From NCBI GenBank assembly GCA_964471595.1, contig CAYYGN010000001.1, forward strand, positions 1-64,000: a stretch of DNA of 64,000 bases, read 5' to 3'. A model generated the notes under the pieces. The model had not been told where the DNA came from. It worked only from the letters and a program-made list of their open reading frames with translations, and did no database searches. The position numbers and the translations under genes were made by a program. Source of the stretch: JAGNXB01 sp964471595. GTDB lineage: Bacteria; Bacteroidota; Bacteroidia; Chitinophagales; Saprospiraceae. Shown here piece by piece: positions 35,964 to 45,598 of this stretch (position 1 is the first letter of the stretch; each line of letters begins with the position of its first letter).

Positions 35964-36083
35964 TTCGATTCCGGCAGGATTGACCGCTGATCCGGGGCAA
36001 TTCCTATCGGATTTTACCTGCCTCTCAAGAGCCGTTTTGCCGGATATATTGCCAATTTCCGGTATAAGTTCTTATCTTGCAAC

Positions 36084-36254
36084 ATGTTTGGCTGGAAAAC
36101 AACCATGCCGACCTGCTCTGGCAATGCTCGAAGCGACCGGAATCGTGGCGATATTACTTGGTTTCAGGCAGCGGAAGGACGTTTGGGCGGGTCTTCCAAC
36201 CATCATGCACGGTTTTCAAAGTCCGTGCGCTTCCAACAACTTATCAACCCATGA
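36084..36254 (+). CDS. Possible 56-residue leader ORF coupled to the giant adhesin
   Basis: ATG 36084 opens a frame of 56 codons ending in TGA at 36252-36254, which overlaps the adhesin start ATG (36251) as ATGA. A weak promoter-like TATCTTGC (36073-36080) lies 3 nt before its ATG. The peptide begins MFGWKTTMPTC and ends VRFQQLINP; it is basic and has no signal or membrane segment. I do not recognise it. The promoter spacing and ATGA coupling support it; the lack of any family resemblance and the weak box count against it. Confidence 0.35.
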   Translation: MFGWKTTMPTCSGNARSDRNRGDITWFQAAEGRLGGSSNHHARFSKSVRFQQLINP

Positions 36255-39200
36255 GGTATATGATGTACATTCATTTACACCGCTTTTGCCTTCTGTTGGT
36301 TTTGGGCTTTCCCATTTTGGCGCTCCAGGCGCAGCCTTGTAATATTCCACCCTCCACGGACAATTGTGAGAATGCCCCCATTCTCTGCAACTTTGATGAA
36401 ATCGACGGGTATTGTACCTCCATGAGTCCGATCATCACGGGTAATGGTCCAACGCCACTTTGCGCTCAGGGTGGAGCCCCACACAATGTGATATGGTTCG
36501 CCTTTTACGCGGGTTGTACCAACCTTCAGATCACCCTGACACCTACCAATTGTGTTCAGGTTAACGGTCAGTTGGGCATCCAGGCGGCCATCTATGGATA
36601 TGGTGGCAATGGGGAATGCCCCAGCAGCCAGCAGCAACCCGCCGTGGAAATCGCTTGTCAATCCCAGCCATGTTTTACCAATCCGTGGACCCTGCAGGCC
36701 AACGGTATGACCATTGGTCAGATCTATTACTTCATGATCGACGGATGTGCCGGTTCCTACTGCGATATTTCCATTGACCTGCTCACACCTTGTGGCGCTC
36801 CGTCCATTGGACCCTGGCCGGGCACCATCCAGGGTCCTACAACAATATGTACCGGCGCTACGGGTAATTACACCGTGGCCGAACCTACAGGAGGGATCGA
36901 GTTTTACTGGTATCTCGACGGCAACGAGATCCAGGCAGGACCCACGAATACCGTTCCCATCACCTGGACCACAGCCGGTACCTACGAATTGTGTGTGGAT
37001 GTCTCCAACCTATGTGTGCCCGTAACGGAAAGTCCTTTGGAAATTTGTACCACGATCACCGTATACGATGTCACCCCGGAAGATCCGGATCCGATTACCA
37101 TTTGTGAGGACGATGTCACCATTTACAACGGGGTACCCTATCCGCCAGGCACCTATGACGTACTCCTGAAAACACCCCAGAATTGCGATTCCCTCGTCAC
37201 ACTTACCGTACTACCCGATTTTCATGTGACCGAAAATCTGGGTGTATTCTACCTGTGCCCAGCCGACATGATTACAGTAGGTGGCTATCCCTGGACCTAT
37301 GACAACCAGGGTGACAACGAGATCATCATTCCCAAGGCGGAATTCCCTTACTGTGACAGTACGATTCAGTTCAACATCACAGGTTTGTATGTCGAAGCAT
37401 ATGTATTCCCACCGGATCCGCTCGGCTGCCTTTTCACCCAGATCACTCTGGATGGACAAGGGTCGGTGACAGATGGCGTATCCCTGGTGGACTACGAGTG
37501 GTTTGCCTATGACGGAGGGGTACTTGGTTCCCCTTCCGATCAACCGACCATGGTAGTCGATGAACCAGGTAAATACTGTCTCAGAGTGACGGTGGAGGCT
37601 CCCGATTTCAGCACGAGTTGCTGGGATTCCGCTTGTGTCATTGTCGAACAATTACCCATCCCGGATGCCCAGGCCAGTGCCTCGCCCACCTTCATTGATT
37701 GCAACAACAGTCAGGTCACCCTCACCGGATCGACCATTACTCCCAATACCACCGTTCAATGGTATGGTCCCGGAGGCCCTTACCCGTTCAACCAGGCCAT
37801 TGTAACGACAACACTTCCAGGCACCTATGATTTTGTAGTCACCGACGATCAGGGATGTCCTACAACTGCATCGGTAACCATCACAGCCAATATTACACCA
37901 CCGAATGTATCCGCAGCTGGTGATACCATCACCTGCGCCAATCCTGTCGTCAACTTACAAGGTGCTTCCAATACACCAGGTGTCACTTATGCCTGGAAAG
38001 ATGCCTCCGGCAATGTTTTCAGCAATCAGCCTTCCCCTCCGGCTCCTGGTGCTGGTACCTTCAGATTGGTGGTGACTGATCCTGCCAATGGCTGCAAGGA
38101 TAGTACTACAGTCGTGGTCGGCGTTGATCAGGCCGTTCCCGTTCCGACGGCCTCCACAGACACACTGACCTGCCTTTTACCCACCCCACCCCTTAACGGG
38201 GGGTCGAATATTCCCAATGCTGCCTATACCTGGACATTTGGCGGCAATGTGTACAGCCAGCAAGCGGATACCATTACCTCCCAATCCGGCGCATATACGC
38301 TCACGGTATTTGATCCGTCCAACGGCTGCACCAAGGATACCGTCATAGTGGTTCCGGAAGACACGGTAGAACCGGATGCCCAGGCGGAAGGAGATTCCAT
38401 GGACTGCGTGAAAACCATTGCCACATTGACGGGGAGTTCGGCTACACCCGGTGTCTCTTACCAATGGACCTTCGGTGGGAACCCGGCGGGTAATACCCCC
38501 AGCATTGATGTTTCCGTCCCCGGCACCTATGAACTGGTGGTTACTGGTCCAAACGGTTGTACCCGCATGACTACCGCTGAAGCCATTCTGGATGCCGATA
38601 TCCCCGATATTTCTGTCACCGGATCTGATGATACCATCAACTGTACGGTTACCAGCATATTGTTGTCCGGAAATTCAAGTGCCAATGTCCAGTATGAATG
38701 GACGGATGCCGGAATGAATGTCATCGGCAATACACCGGATGTGTCCGTCACCGGCCCCGGGACTTACACCCTGACCATCACAGCCGACAACGGTTGTACC
38801 AATACGGCTTCCATCGACATCGGTGAGGATACCTCTCCTCCTGTTATAGATGCCTTAGCCGGTGGAGAAATTGACTGTACCAATGCGGGGGTCAATCTCA
38901 GTGCCAGCTCCCCCACCCCAGGAGTGGTATTCCAATGGTTCACACCAGGTGGAAGCCCGCTCCCTCCCGGACCCAACCCTAACGTTACTTCCGAAGGTAC
39001 TTACAACCTGGTGGTAACTGCCTGGAATGGTTGTACGGCCTCTGCCACGGCAGTCGTTACGGCCTCCCCCGACCTGCCACAGGATGTTGTGGCCATCAAC
39101 ACAGGTCCGATTACTTGCGCCAATCCGGATGCGGATATCAATGTCAGCAGTTCTACGCCAGGTGTGGTGTATCAGTGGCAGGGCCCCGGGTACAATGGTA

Positions 39201-41293
39201 CCAATCAGATCAGCAATGTGCTTGTGCCTGGCACTTACAATGTGACGGTGACCAATCCGGCAAACGGCTGTACGCAATCCACCTTTACAACGGTGGGAAT
39301 TGATACCCTGCATCCCTCATTGTCGGCAGTAGGAGGATTGATTGACTGCAATGACCCAACGATCCAGATTTCCGTCAGTTCCACTCCGTCCAGCAATGTT
39401 TCCTACCAATGGACGGATCCAACAGGCAATCCTACCGGTGGCAACAGCGCTGCCATCACCGCTGACGCCTCCGGCAATTGGCAGGTAATGGTGACCAACA
39501 CCATCAATGGTTGCGCCACTTCTGCCAGTGTTACGGTCAACGAGAATTTCGTCACCCCGACCATCACCATCCCGCCAGTTTCTCCTCTGACTTGCGCTAA
39601 TCCCAGTCGCACCATCAATACGACGACCAGTACGGCCGTCAACTACAATTGGTCCGGACCAGGTATTGATGCGACCAACCAAACAGCAGCGAATCCGGCA
39701 ATAACGGTTCCGGGCACGTATTCGGTGACGATTACGGATCCTGTCAATGGATGTACGGGTACTGGAACAACGGATGTTGTGGAAGATAAAGTGGATCCGG
39801 TTGTTACCCTCAGTGGTGGTGTATTGGACTGCACCAATCCAACCATTACCATCAATGGTACCTCGACGCCCTCCAACGGCATTACGGTCCAATGGTATCT
39901 GGATAACTCACCCATTGCTGGCAACACAACCACGTTGTCCGTCAATCAACCCGGCAGTTACCGGTTGGAAGTGACCAACAATACCAACGGCTGCCGGTCC
40001 TTTGCCGATGCCGTAGTCACTTTGGACGACAATGCTCCGGATGTCAGTGTAACGAATGGTGAATTAACCTGCATTGCGCCCACCCTGACGGTCACGGGCA
40101 GTTCTGCTACTCCTGGCGTACTATATAACTGGACAGGCCCGGGCGGCTTTTCATCCACCCAGCCGGTAATAAGTGTAACTACACCAGGATCCTATGTACT
40201 GACCGTATCAGCGCCCAACGGATGTACCAATTCGGCCACTTCTCTCGTCACGGAGGACAAGGACCTGCCAGTGGCCAATGCTTCCTCCTCCAATGTCATT
40301 GATTGTTCCAATCCGAGTACCACGCTATCCTCCACCGGATCTTCCGTTGGACCTACGTTTACTTATGCCTGGACAGGGCCATTGGGCAATCTGGTTGGAA
40401 CCTCGGCTTCTGTCAGCAATATCACGATTGTTGGCCCTTACACATTGACCGTGACCAATACCGCCAATGGATGTACCAATACGGCTGTCGTCAATGTAAC
40501 GGAGAATGTCAATTTGCCGACCGCCATGGATGTAGATCTGGCGGATCCGCGTTGTTTCGGATTCCGGGATGGTAGCCTTGTCGTGTCTGGAGTAACCGGT
40601 GGCACTCCCCCCTATCTCTACAGTTTAAATGGAGGGCCTTTCACCCCCAATGGCCAGTTCAGTGGATTGGGTGATGGTACATATGTCATCACGGTTCAAG
40701 ACGCCGCAGGTTGCTTGTATACAGCCCCTGATTTTACGTTGACGGAGCCCCTTCAACTGACCGTAGAATTGGGAGAGGACTTCATTCTCCAGTGGGGTCG
40801 GGATACATTCCTTTATGCCCTGATTTCACCCCCCAATGCCATTCTCAACAGCATTCAATGGACGCCCACGGGAGTGGATACCACATTGAACTCCCGAGAG
40901 ATCCTGATCAAACCCTTCAATCAAACCCTTTACGGTATTGTGGTCACTGACGAGGCGGGTTGCAGGGCGGAAGACAAGGTCCTCGTTTTGGTCGAAAAGC
41001 GTCGTCCGGTTTATATCCCCAATGTCTTTGCTCCTGCCGGGGAACAAAACACCCGGTTCTATATTCAGGCGGGTGAGGGTATTGAAGAGATCGAGATATT
41101 CGAAGTGTTCAACCGCTGGGGAGAACGCGTTTTCATCCGGGAGAATTTTCAACCCAACGATCCCAGTCTTGGATGGGATGGCAATTTCAGGAACCGACCG
41201 GCCAATCCTGAGGTGTTTGTCTATTACGCAAGGATCCGGTTTAACGACGGCATCACCATCCTTTATAAGGGTGATGTGACGCTCCTCAGATAA
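36251..41293 (+). CDS. Giant T9SS type B surface protein with 12 Ig-like repeats
   Basis: About 1680 residues. The start is placed at MRYMMYIHL, whose signal peptide (FCLLLVLGFPILALQAQ) is clear; upstream codons to 36077 lack signal character. After an N-terminal region with many Cys (PCNIPPSTDNCENAPILC), two Ig/PKD-like units lead into 12 tandem repeats (37661-40507), one SprB repeat (40508 to about 40757), a linker, and a C-terminal CHU_C/type B T9SS domain (VYIPNVFAPAG, FNRWGERVF, LGWDGNFRNRPA, YKGDVTLLR). Type B substrates are typically paired with PorP/SprF-like partners. Adhesion or gliding is inferred. A hairpin terminator follows. Confidence 0.9.
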   Translation: MRYMMYIHLHRFCLLLVLGFPILALQAQPCNIPPSTDNCENAPILCNFDEIDGYCTSMSPIITGNGPTPLCAQGGAPHNVIWFAFYAGCTNLQITLTPTNCVQVNGQLGIQAAIYGYGGNGECPSSQQQPAVEIACQSQPCFTNPWTLQANGMTIGQIYYFMIDGCAGSYCDISIDLLTPCGAPSIGPWPGTIQGPTTICTGATGNYTVAEPTGGIEFYWYLDGNEIQAGPTNTVPITWTTAGTYELCVDVSNLCVPVTESPLEICTTITVYDVTPEDPDPITICEDDVTIYNGVPYPPGTYDVLLKTPQNCDSLVTLTVLPDFHVTENLGVFYLCPADMITVGGYPWTYDNQGDNEIIIPKAEFPYCDSTIQFNITGLYVEAYVFPPDPLGCLFTQITLDGQGSVTDGVSLVDYEWFAYDGGVLGSPSDQPTMVVDEPGKYCLRVTVEAPDFSTSCWDSACVIVEQLPIPDAQASASPTFIDCNNSQVTLTGSTITPNTTVQWYGPGGPYPFNQAIVTTTLPGTYDFVVTDDQGCPTTASVTITANITPPNVSAAGDTITCANPVVNLQGASNTPGVTYAWKDASGNVFSNQPSPPAPGAGTFRLVVTDPANGCKDSTTVVVGVDQAVPVPTASTDTLTCLLPTPPLNGGSNIPNAAYTWTFGGNVYSQQADTITSQSGAYTLTVFDPSNGCTKDTVIVVPEDTVEPDAQAEGDSMDCVKTIATLTGSSATPGVSYQWTFGGNPAGNTPSIDVSVPGTYELVVTGPNGCTRMTTAEAILDADIPDISVTGSDDTINCTVTSILLSGNSSANVQYEWTDAGMNVIGNTPDVSVTGPGTYTLTITADNGCTNTASIDIGEDTSPPVIDALAGGEIDCTNAGVNLSASSPTPGVVFQWFTPGGSPLPPGPNPNVTSEGTYNLVVTAWNGCTASATAVVTASPDLPQDVVAINTGPITCANPDADINVSSSTPGVVYQWQGPGYNGTNQISNVLVPGTYNVTVTNPANGCTQSTFTTVGIDTLHPSLSAVGGLIDCNDPTIQISVSSTPSSNVSYQWTDPTGNPTGGNSAAITADASGNWQVMVTNTINGCATSASVTVNENFVTPTITIPPVSPLTCANPSRTINTTTSTAVNYNWSGPGIDATNQTAANPAITVPGTYSVTITDPVNGCTGTGTTDVVEDKVDPVVTLSGGVLDCTNPTITINGTSTPSNGITVQWYLDNSPIAGNTTTLSVNQPGSYRLEVTNNTNGCRSFADAVVTLDDNAPDVSVTNGELTCIAPTLTVTGSSATPGVLYNWTGPGGFSSTQPVISVTTPGSYVLTVSAPNGCTNSATSLVTEDKDLPVANASSSNVIDCSNPSTTLSSTGSSVGPTFTYAWTGPLGNLVGTSASVSNITIVGPYTLTVTNTANGCTNTAVVNVTENVNLPTAMDVDLADPRCFGFRDGSLVVSGVTGGTPPYLYSLNGGPFTPNGQFSGLGDGTYVITVQDAAGCLYTAPDFTLTEPLQLTVELGEDFILQWGRDTFLYALISPPNAILNSIQWTPTGVDTTLNSREILIKPFNQTLYGIVVTDEAGCRAEDKVLVLVEKRRPVYIPNVFAPAGEQNTRFYIQAGEGIEEIEIFEVFNRWGERVFIRENFQPNDPSLGWDGNFRNRPANPEVFVYYARIRFNDGITILYKGDVTLLR
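37661..40507 (+). repeat. Twelve tandem Ig-like repeats of about 79 residues
   Basis: Each unit is about 237 bp. It runs from a Pro-x-x plus beta-strand, through a Cys followed by NP or similar (as in TCANP, DCTNP), then PGVxYxWT, then PGTYxLxVT, and ends in NGC plus a strand such as TASVTV. I count 12 units. The two cysteines per unit are placed to form one disulfide per domain. Units are diverged from each other, so they are old. Confidence 0.85.
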
Positions 41294-41321
41294 GTGTTTG
41301 CACCGCTTGCCTGATAGTTGT

Positions 41322-41355
41322 GAAAGGCCCGACGTCTCCCGGCGTCGGGCCTTTC
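41322..41355 (+). terminator. Terminator hairpin of the giant adhesin gene
   Basis: A perfect 13-bp stem (41322-41334 with 41343-41355, 8-nt loop) lies 28 bp after the stop codon. The T-run after it is short, so it may be U-poor. Confidence 0.7.
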
Positions 41356-41702
41356 GTTGTATCCATACCCATCCCCCGAGTGCTCAGGCCCGACACCATT
41401 GGATCACCCGGGGTGTCCGTAGAAATCGGTATAACATCGTCACCCAATACCGCCACTACGCCTACAAGTTTTGCCTGTTTCCATCCGGCCAATGTGCTGT
41501 TTTCACCTAATGGCAAAGACAGTGTGGTTCCAAAAATGGAGTAACTTCTATAGGATGTGATCTGGTGTCCGTCTTGCCATAGTATTCATCCGGACGATGA
41601 GCACTATTGCCTGTATTGTTGACGGCAGCATGACTTTATCATCTGTGGTTTGTGGGGTGGAAAAACCACATGTCCAGTGAATGGGGCTCGAATTTATCCA
41701 AC
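41356..41702. other. Intergenic stretch without a supported gene
   Basis: Between the adhesin terminator and the nrdA terminator there are only short overlapping ORFs on both strands (up to about 75 codons, 41286-41544). Neither shows a recognisable motif, start signal or promoter. I see no tRNA or other RNA gene here. Confidence 0.5.
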
Positions 41703-41738
41703 AAAAAAAGGTGGCATCAGCTTGCGCTGATTGCCACC
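41703..41738 (-). terminator. Intrinsic terminator of nrdA
   Basis: A 12-bp stem with one bulge (41710-41721 with 41726-41738) is followed on the minus strand by a run of seven U (plus-strand A at 41703-41709). It lies about 30 bp after the nrdA stop codon. Confidence 0.85.
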
Positions 41739-41768
41739 CGGAAAACAGAGGAAAATGAAAATGCTTCT

Positions 41769-44186
41769 TTAGCCCGAACACATGATGCAGCCCGGATCAT
41801 CAAGGCTGCATGCCTTGACTTCCGTCTGTACCTCGGGTTCCTCCCCACCGGAGCTGAGACTCAGGGGGGAGGTTCCGTTGGCGGGCACCGCTCCATCTTC
41901 AAACCGCCGCTGGTGTTTCTCGTCCAGGGTGAACTTGATGGGATCGACGGCCGCTTTGGTGCGGAGATAATACATTCCTGTTTTCAGCCCCTTTTGCCAG
42001 GCATAGAAATGCATGGACGACAATTTGCCGAAATTGGGACTGTCAACAAACAGATTGAGACTTTGGCTTTGGCAGATAAACGCCCCTCGGTCCGCAGCCA
42101 TGTCTATTACTGCCTTCATGCTGATTTCCCAAGTTGTCTTGTAGAGCTCTTTAATGTGCGGGGGGACTTCCGGGAAATTCTGGACAGATCCGTTGGAAGC
42201 CATGAGCCTTTGGCGCATATCATCGTTCCAGAGATCAAGTCCAATCAAATCTTTCAGCAGGTGACGGTTGACAACGATGTACTCTCCGGACAGCGTCCTG
42301 CGTGTATAGATATTGGATGTATATGGTTCAAAACACTCGTTATTACCCAATATCTGTGAGGTGGAAGCCGTCGGCATGGGGGCCAGCAACAGGCTGTTGC
42401 GCAATCCATGTTGCTTTACATCCTCTTTCAAGGATGTCCAATTGTACCGGTCGGATGGCGATACGCCCCACATGTCGAATTGCAGAATGCCTTTGCTGGC
42501 CGGTGACCCTTCAAAGGAGGCATATGCACCGTGCTCCTGCGCCATGCGGCATGATTCTGAAACCGCCGCATAGTAAATGGTCTCAAAAATCTGACGATTC
42601 AGTTCCTTGGCTTCCGTACTGTCGAAGGGGAATCGCATCAGCAGAAATGCATCTGCCAGACCCTGGACGCCTATTCCTATAGGTCGATGCCGCATGTTGC
42701 TGGTGCGCGCCTCCTCTATAGGATAATAATTGATGTCAATGATCCGGTTGAGGTTTCGCGTCAGAACACGGGTGATTTCTTCCAGCTTTTCAAAATCGTA
42801 GGATTTGTCCTCACGGACAAATTTGGAAAGGGAGATGCTGCCGAGATTGCATACCGCCACTTCGTCTTTGCTGGTATATTCGATGATCTCCGTACATAAG
42901 TTGCTGCTGCGGATGGTGCCCAGGTTTTGTTGATTGGATTTCCGGTTGGCAGCGTCTTTGTACAGGATATAAGGGGTGCCCGTTTCGATCTGGGATTCAA
43001 GGATGGCAAACCACAGATCTTGTGCCTTGACCACTTTCCTCGCCCTCCCTTCACGTTCATAGCGGTGATACAGCGCCTCGAATTCCCCGCTATGGGTATC
43101 GAACAGGCCAGGGGCTTCATTGGGGCAAAAAAGCGACCATTCACCGTCTATTTTTACCCTTTCCATGAACAAGTCAGGAATCCAAAGGGCGTAAAACAAA
43201 TCCCGGGCTCTCATTTCTTCCTTCCCGTGGTTCTTTTTCAGGTCGAGGAATTCCATGATATCTGCATGCCAGGGCTCCAGATACACGGCGAAAGCTCCTT
43301 TCCTTTTACCGCCTCCCTGATCCACATACCTGGCGGTATCATTGAAGACACGCAACATCGGAATAATCCCGTTGGAGCTCCCCCCCGTTCCCCGGATATA
43401 ACTTCCCGTCGCCCGGATATTATGGATGCTCAGTCCGATACCGCCGGCTGACTGACTGATGCGTGCGCAGCGGCTCAGTGTTTCAAAAATGCCGCTGATA
43501 CTGTCTTCCGTCATGGACAGCAGGAAACAGGAGCTGAGCTGGGGTTTCGGTGTGCCCGCATTGAACAATGTCGGTGTCGCATGGATAAACCACTTCTCGG
43601 ACATGAGATGATAAGTCCGTATCGCGGCTTCCACGTCACGGCCATGGATGCCCACTGCCGTACGCATTAACAAGTGTTGGGGACGTTCGACCACCTTGCC
43701 GTCCATGCGCAGCAGGTAGGACCGTTCCAAAGTCTTGAAGCCGAAATAATCAAAATCGTAATCACGGTCATAGATTATGGCCGAGTCGAGCTGATCCCCG
43801 AATTCATGAACGATCTCGTAAGTTTCATCCCCAATGAGACCGGCTTTTTGACCTGTTTTCGGATCAATGTAATGGTAGAGTTCGGAAACCGTGGCTGAAA
43901 ATGACTTGTCCGTGCTTTTGTGCAGGTTGGAGACGGCAATTCTGGCTGCCAGAAGCGCATAGTCAGGATGAAGGGATGCCATGGAGGCAGCCGTTTCAGC
44001 GGCGAGATTATCGAGTTCGGTAGTCGGGACTCCGTCATAGAGACCCTGAATGACCTTTTTGGCGATCTCGATAGGTTCGACATACTTCTGGGACAGACCG
44101 TAGCACAGCTTCTTGATACGGGCTGTGATTTTGTCAAAACTGACGATTTCCAGTTTGCCGCTTCGTTTGACAACTTTCATGGACAT
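41769..44186 (-). CDS. nrdA: Ribonucleoside-diphosphate reductase, alpha (large) subunit, class I
   Basis: The enzyme reduces NDPs to dNDPs. An N-terminal ATP-cone (VVKRSGKLEIVSFDKITARIK, about residues 4-24) precedes the catalytic barrel. The finger-loop SSNLCTEI carries the thiyl-radical cysteine, VCNLGSISLSKF follows, and the C-terminal tail ends CSLDDPGCIMCSG with the redox CxxC pair. The 805-residue length is standard. The start is ATG 44186 or 44180. It follows nrdB by 44 bp and shares its transcript. Confidence 0.96.
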   Translation of the reverse strand: MSMKVVKRSGKLEIVSFDKITARIKKLCYGLSQKYVEPIEIAKKVIQGLYDGVPTTELDNLAAETAASMASLHPDYALLAARIAVSNLHKSTDKSFSATVSELYHYIDPKTGQKAGLIGDETYEIVHEFGDQLDSAIIYDRDYDFDYFGFKTLERSYLLRMDGKVVERPQHLLMRTAVGIHGRDVEAAIRTYHLMSEKWFIHATPTLFNAGTPKPQLSSCFLLSMTEDSISGIFETLSRCARISQSAGGIGLSIHNIRATGSYIRGTGGSSNGIIPMLRVFNDTARYVDQGGGKRKGAFAVYLEPWHADIMEFLDLKKNHGKEEMRARDLFYALWIPDLFMERVKIDGEWSLFCPNEAPGLFDTHSGEFEALYHRYEREGRARKVVKAQDLWFAILESQIETGTPYILYKDAANRKSNQQNLGTIRSSNLCTEIIEYTSKDEVAVCNLGSISLSKFVREDKSYDFEKLEEITRVLTRNLNRIIDINYYPIEEARTSNMRHRPIGIGVQGLADAFLLMRFPFDSTEAKELNRQIFETIYYAAVSESCRMAQEHGAYASFEGSPASKGILQFDMWGVSPSDRYNWTSLKEDVKQHGLRNSLLLAPMPTASTSQILGNNECFEPYTSNIYTRRTLSGEYIVVNRHLLKDLIGLDLWNDDMRQRLMASNGSVQNFPEVPPHIKELYKTTWEISMKAVIDMAADRGAFICQSQSLNLFVDSPNFGKLSSMHFYAWQKGLKTGMYYLRTKAAVDPIKFTLDEKHQRRFEDGAVPANGTSPLSLSSGGEEPEVQTEVKACSLDDPGCIMCSG

Positions 44187-44230
44187 GGGATGCAGGTTTA
44201 AGGTGTTTCAGGGGAAATGGAATGGCGGAA

Positions 44231-45196
44231 TCAAAAATCTTCTTCCAGGGAAAAGACTTGTTTGTCCCGTTGGGAAAGGACACCTGATTTCTGGTAGTCT
44301 CCTACCCTTTTTTCGAAGAAGTTGGTCTTCCCTTGCATGGAAATCAGGTCCATCCATGGGAAAGGATTCTCCACCTGGTAAATTTTGGTATTACCCAGAG
44401 CCACCAGCAAGCGGTCGGCCACAAATTCTATATACTGGCACATCAACCGCGCATTCATGCCGATCAGATCAACAGGAATGGCATCTGAGACAAATTCCTT
44501 TTCAATATCTACCGCATCCCGGATGATTTCCTCTACCGTTTGTCTGGACAGCTTGTTCTTCACATGACTGTTGTACAGCAGACAGGCGAAATCGCAATGC
44601 ATGCCCTCATCCCGGGATATAAGCTCATTGGAAAAACTAAGCCCGGGCATGAGGCCTCTTTTCTTCAGCCAGAAGATGGAGCAAAAAGAACCCGAAAAGA
44701 AAATGCCTTCAACGGCGGCGAAAGCGATCAGCCTTTCCTGGAATGAGCCATTTTCAATCCATCTAAGGGCCCAATCCGCTTTTTTTCGAACGGGCGGCAG
44801 GTTTTCAATGGCGTTGAAAAGAAAGTCCTTCTCCTTGCTGTCCTTGATATAGGTATCAATGAGAAGGCTGTAGGTTTCCGAATGGATGTTTTCCATCATG
44901 ATCTGGAAGCCGTAGAAAAACTTGGCTTCCGGATACTGGACTTCCCGAACAAAGTTTTCTGCCAGGTTTTCATTGACTATGCCGTCACTGGCGGCAAAAA
45001 AAGCAAGAACATGTTTGATGAAATGTTTCTCGTCCCCGGTCAGGTTCTCCTCCCAATCCTTGAGGTCTCCACTCAGGTCAATCTCCTCGGCCGTCCAAAA
45101 ACAAGCTTGTGACCGCTTGTACCAGTTCCACAAATCATGATGCTTGATCGGAAATATGACGAATCGATTGGGATTATCCTGTAAAATGGGTTCCAT
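44231..45196 (-). CDS. nrdB: Ribonucleoside-diphosphate reductase, beta (small) subunit
   Basis: This is the diiron-tyrosyl radical subunit. Starting at ATG 45196 (MEPILQDN) it has 321 residues. The radical/metal segment MENIHSETYS places metal ligands Glu102 and His105 and the radical Tyr109 with the same spacing as E. coli NrdB (Glu-x-x-His-x-x-x-Tyr). A second iron motif is LISRDEGMHCDF. The longer ORF start at 45247 adds a non-conserved leader. The 563-bp upstream region carries DnaA boxes and inverted repeats. nrdB precedes nrdA, the reverse of E. coli. Confidence 0.95.
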   Translation of the reverse strand: MEPILQDNPNRFVIFPIKHHDLWNWYKRSQACFWTAEEIDLSGDLKDWEENLTGDEKHFIKHVLAFFAASDGIVNENLAENFVREVQYPEAKFFYGFQIMMENIHSETYSLLIDTYIKDSKEKDFLFNAIENLPPVRKKADWALRWIENGSFQERLIAFAAVEGIFFSGSFCSIFWLKKRGLMPGLSFSNELISRDEGMHCDFACLLYNSHVKNKLSRQTVEEIIRDAVDIEKEFVSDAIPVDLIGMNARLMCQYIEFVADRLLVALGNTKIYQVENPFPWMDLISMQGKTNFFEKRVGDYQKSGVLSQRDKQVFSLEEDF

Positions 45197-45261
45197 ATCT
45201 AAGAATTGGACTTTGTAAATCAAATAAGGCCCTGGACCGATATCCACAGAATAGCCATCCA

Positions 45262-45278
45262 GACCTGCCGGGCAGGTC
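45262..45278. repeat. Perfect inverted repeat upstream of nrdB
   Basis: GACCTGCC and its complement GGCAGGTC flank a single G. I recall similar short palindromes dispersed in Bacteroidota intergenic regions. Confidence 0.6.
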
Positions 45279-45392
45279 GGTGGTTAGTTGTTGCTCTGCT
45301 ATTCAGGGAATCAGGAACGAGGTCCGTGTAACCGGTATCTCTTCCTGGAAGATTCCGCTTTCTCCCAAGTGCACAGCAAAGGTGCTTCGCAG

Positions 45393-45406
45393 TTGTGGGT
45401 CCACAA
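45393..45406. repeat. Inverted repeat with DnaA-box-like half sites
   Basis: TTGTGG and CCACAA are separated by 2 bp. The half-sites resemble the core of the DnaA box. Confidence 0.5.
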
Positions 45407-45435
45407 AATTTTTGCGATTCAAAATACTCACATTA

Positions 45436-45444
45436 TGTGGATAA
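45436..45444 (-). promoter_or_regulatory. Perfect DnaA box 1
   Basis: TGTGGATAA on the plus strand is the complement of the consensus TTATCCACA. It has the same orientation as box 2, 65 bp away. Confidence 0.6.
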
Positions 45445-45500
45445 GATATGTACGCATTTGATAGGCAGTAATATAGACCCAAAAATTGTTATTCCGCCAT

Positions 45501-45509
45501 TGTGGATAA
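45501..45509 (-). promoter_or_regulatory. Perfect DnaA box 2
   Basis: TGTGGATAA again, immediately before the AT-rich tract at about 45511-45550. Confidence 0.6.
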
Positions 45510-45579
45510 CCATATATATTAAATATTATTTCTATTATTGATTATTCTATTCAACGGCTTAACTCCTTGAAATTCTGAT

Positions 45580-45598
45580 GGACACAGCCGGTGTGTCC
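45580..45598. repeat. Inverted repeat right of the AT-rich tract
   Basis: GGACACA and TGTGTCC form a perfect 7-bp stem with a 5-nt loop. Confidence 0.5.

Noticed and set aside
37661..40507. Possible CRISPR-like array
   Set aside because: The repeats are protein-coding, about 237 bp long and diverged; no short identical repeats with spacers exist.
41286..41544. Short ORFs on both strands after the adhesin gene
   Set aside because: Both strands are open and mirror each other; no start signal, family motif or promoter distinguishes a real gene.
41294..41768. tRNA or small RNA gene in the gap before nrdA
   Set aside because: No cloverleaf was found; the visible hairpins are explained as terminators.
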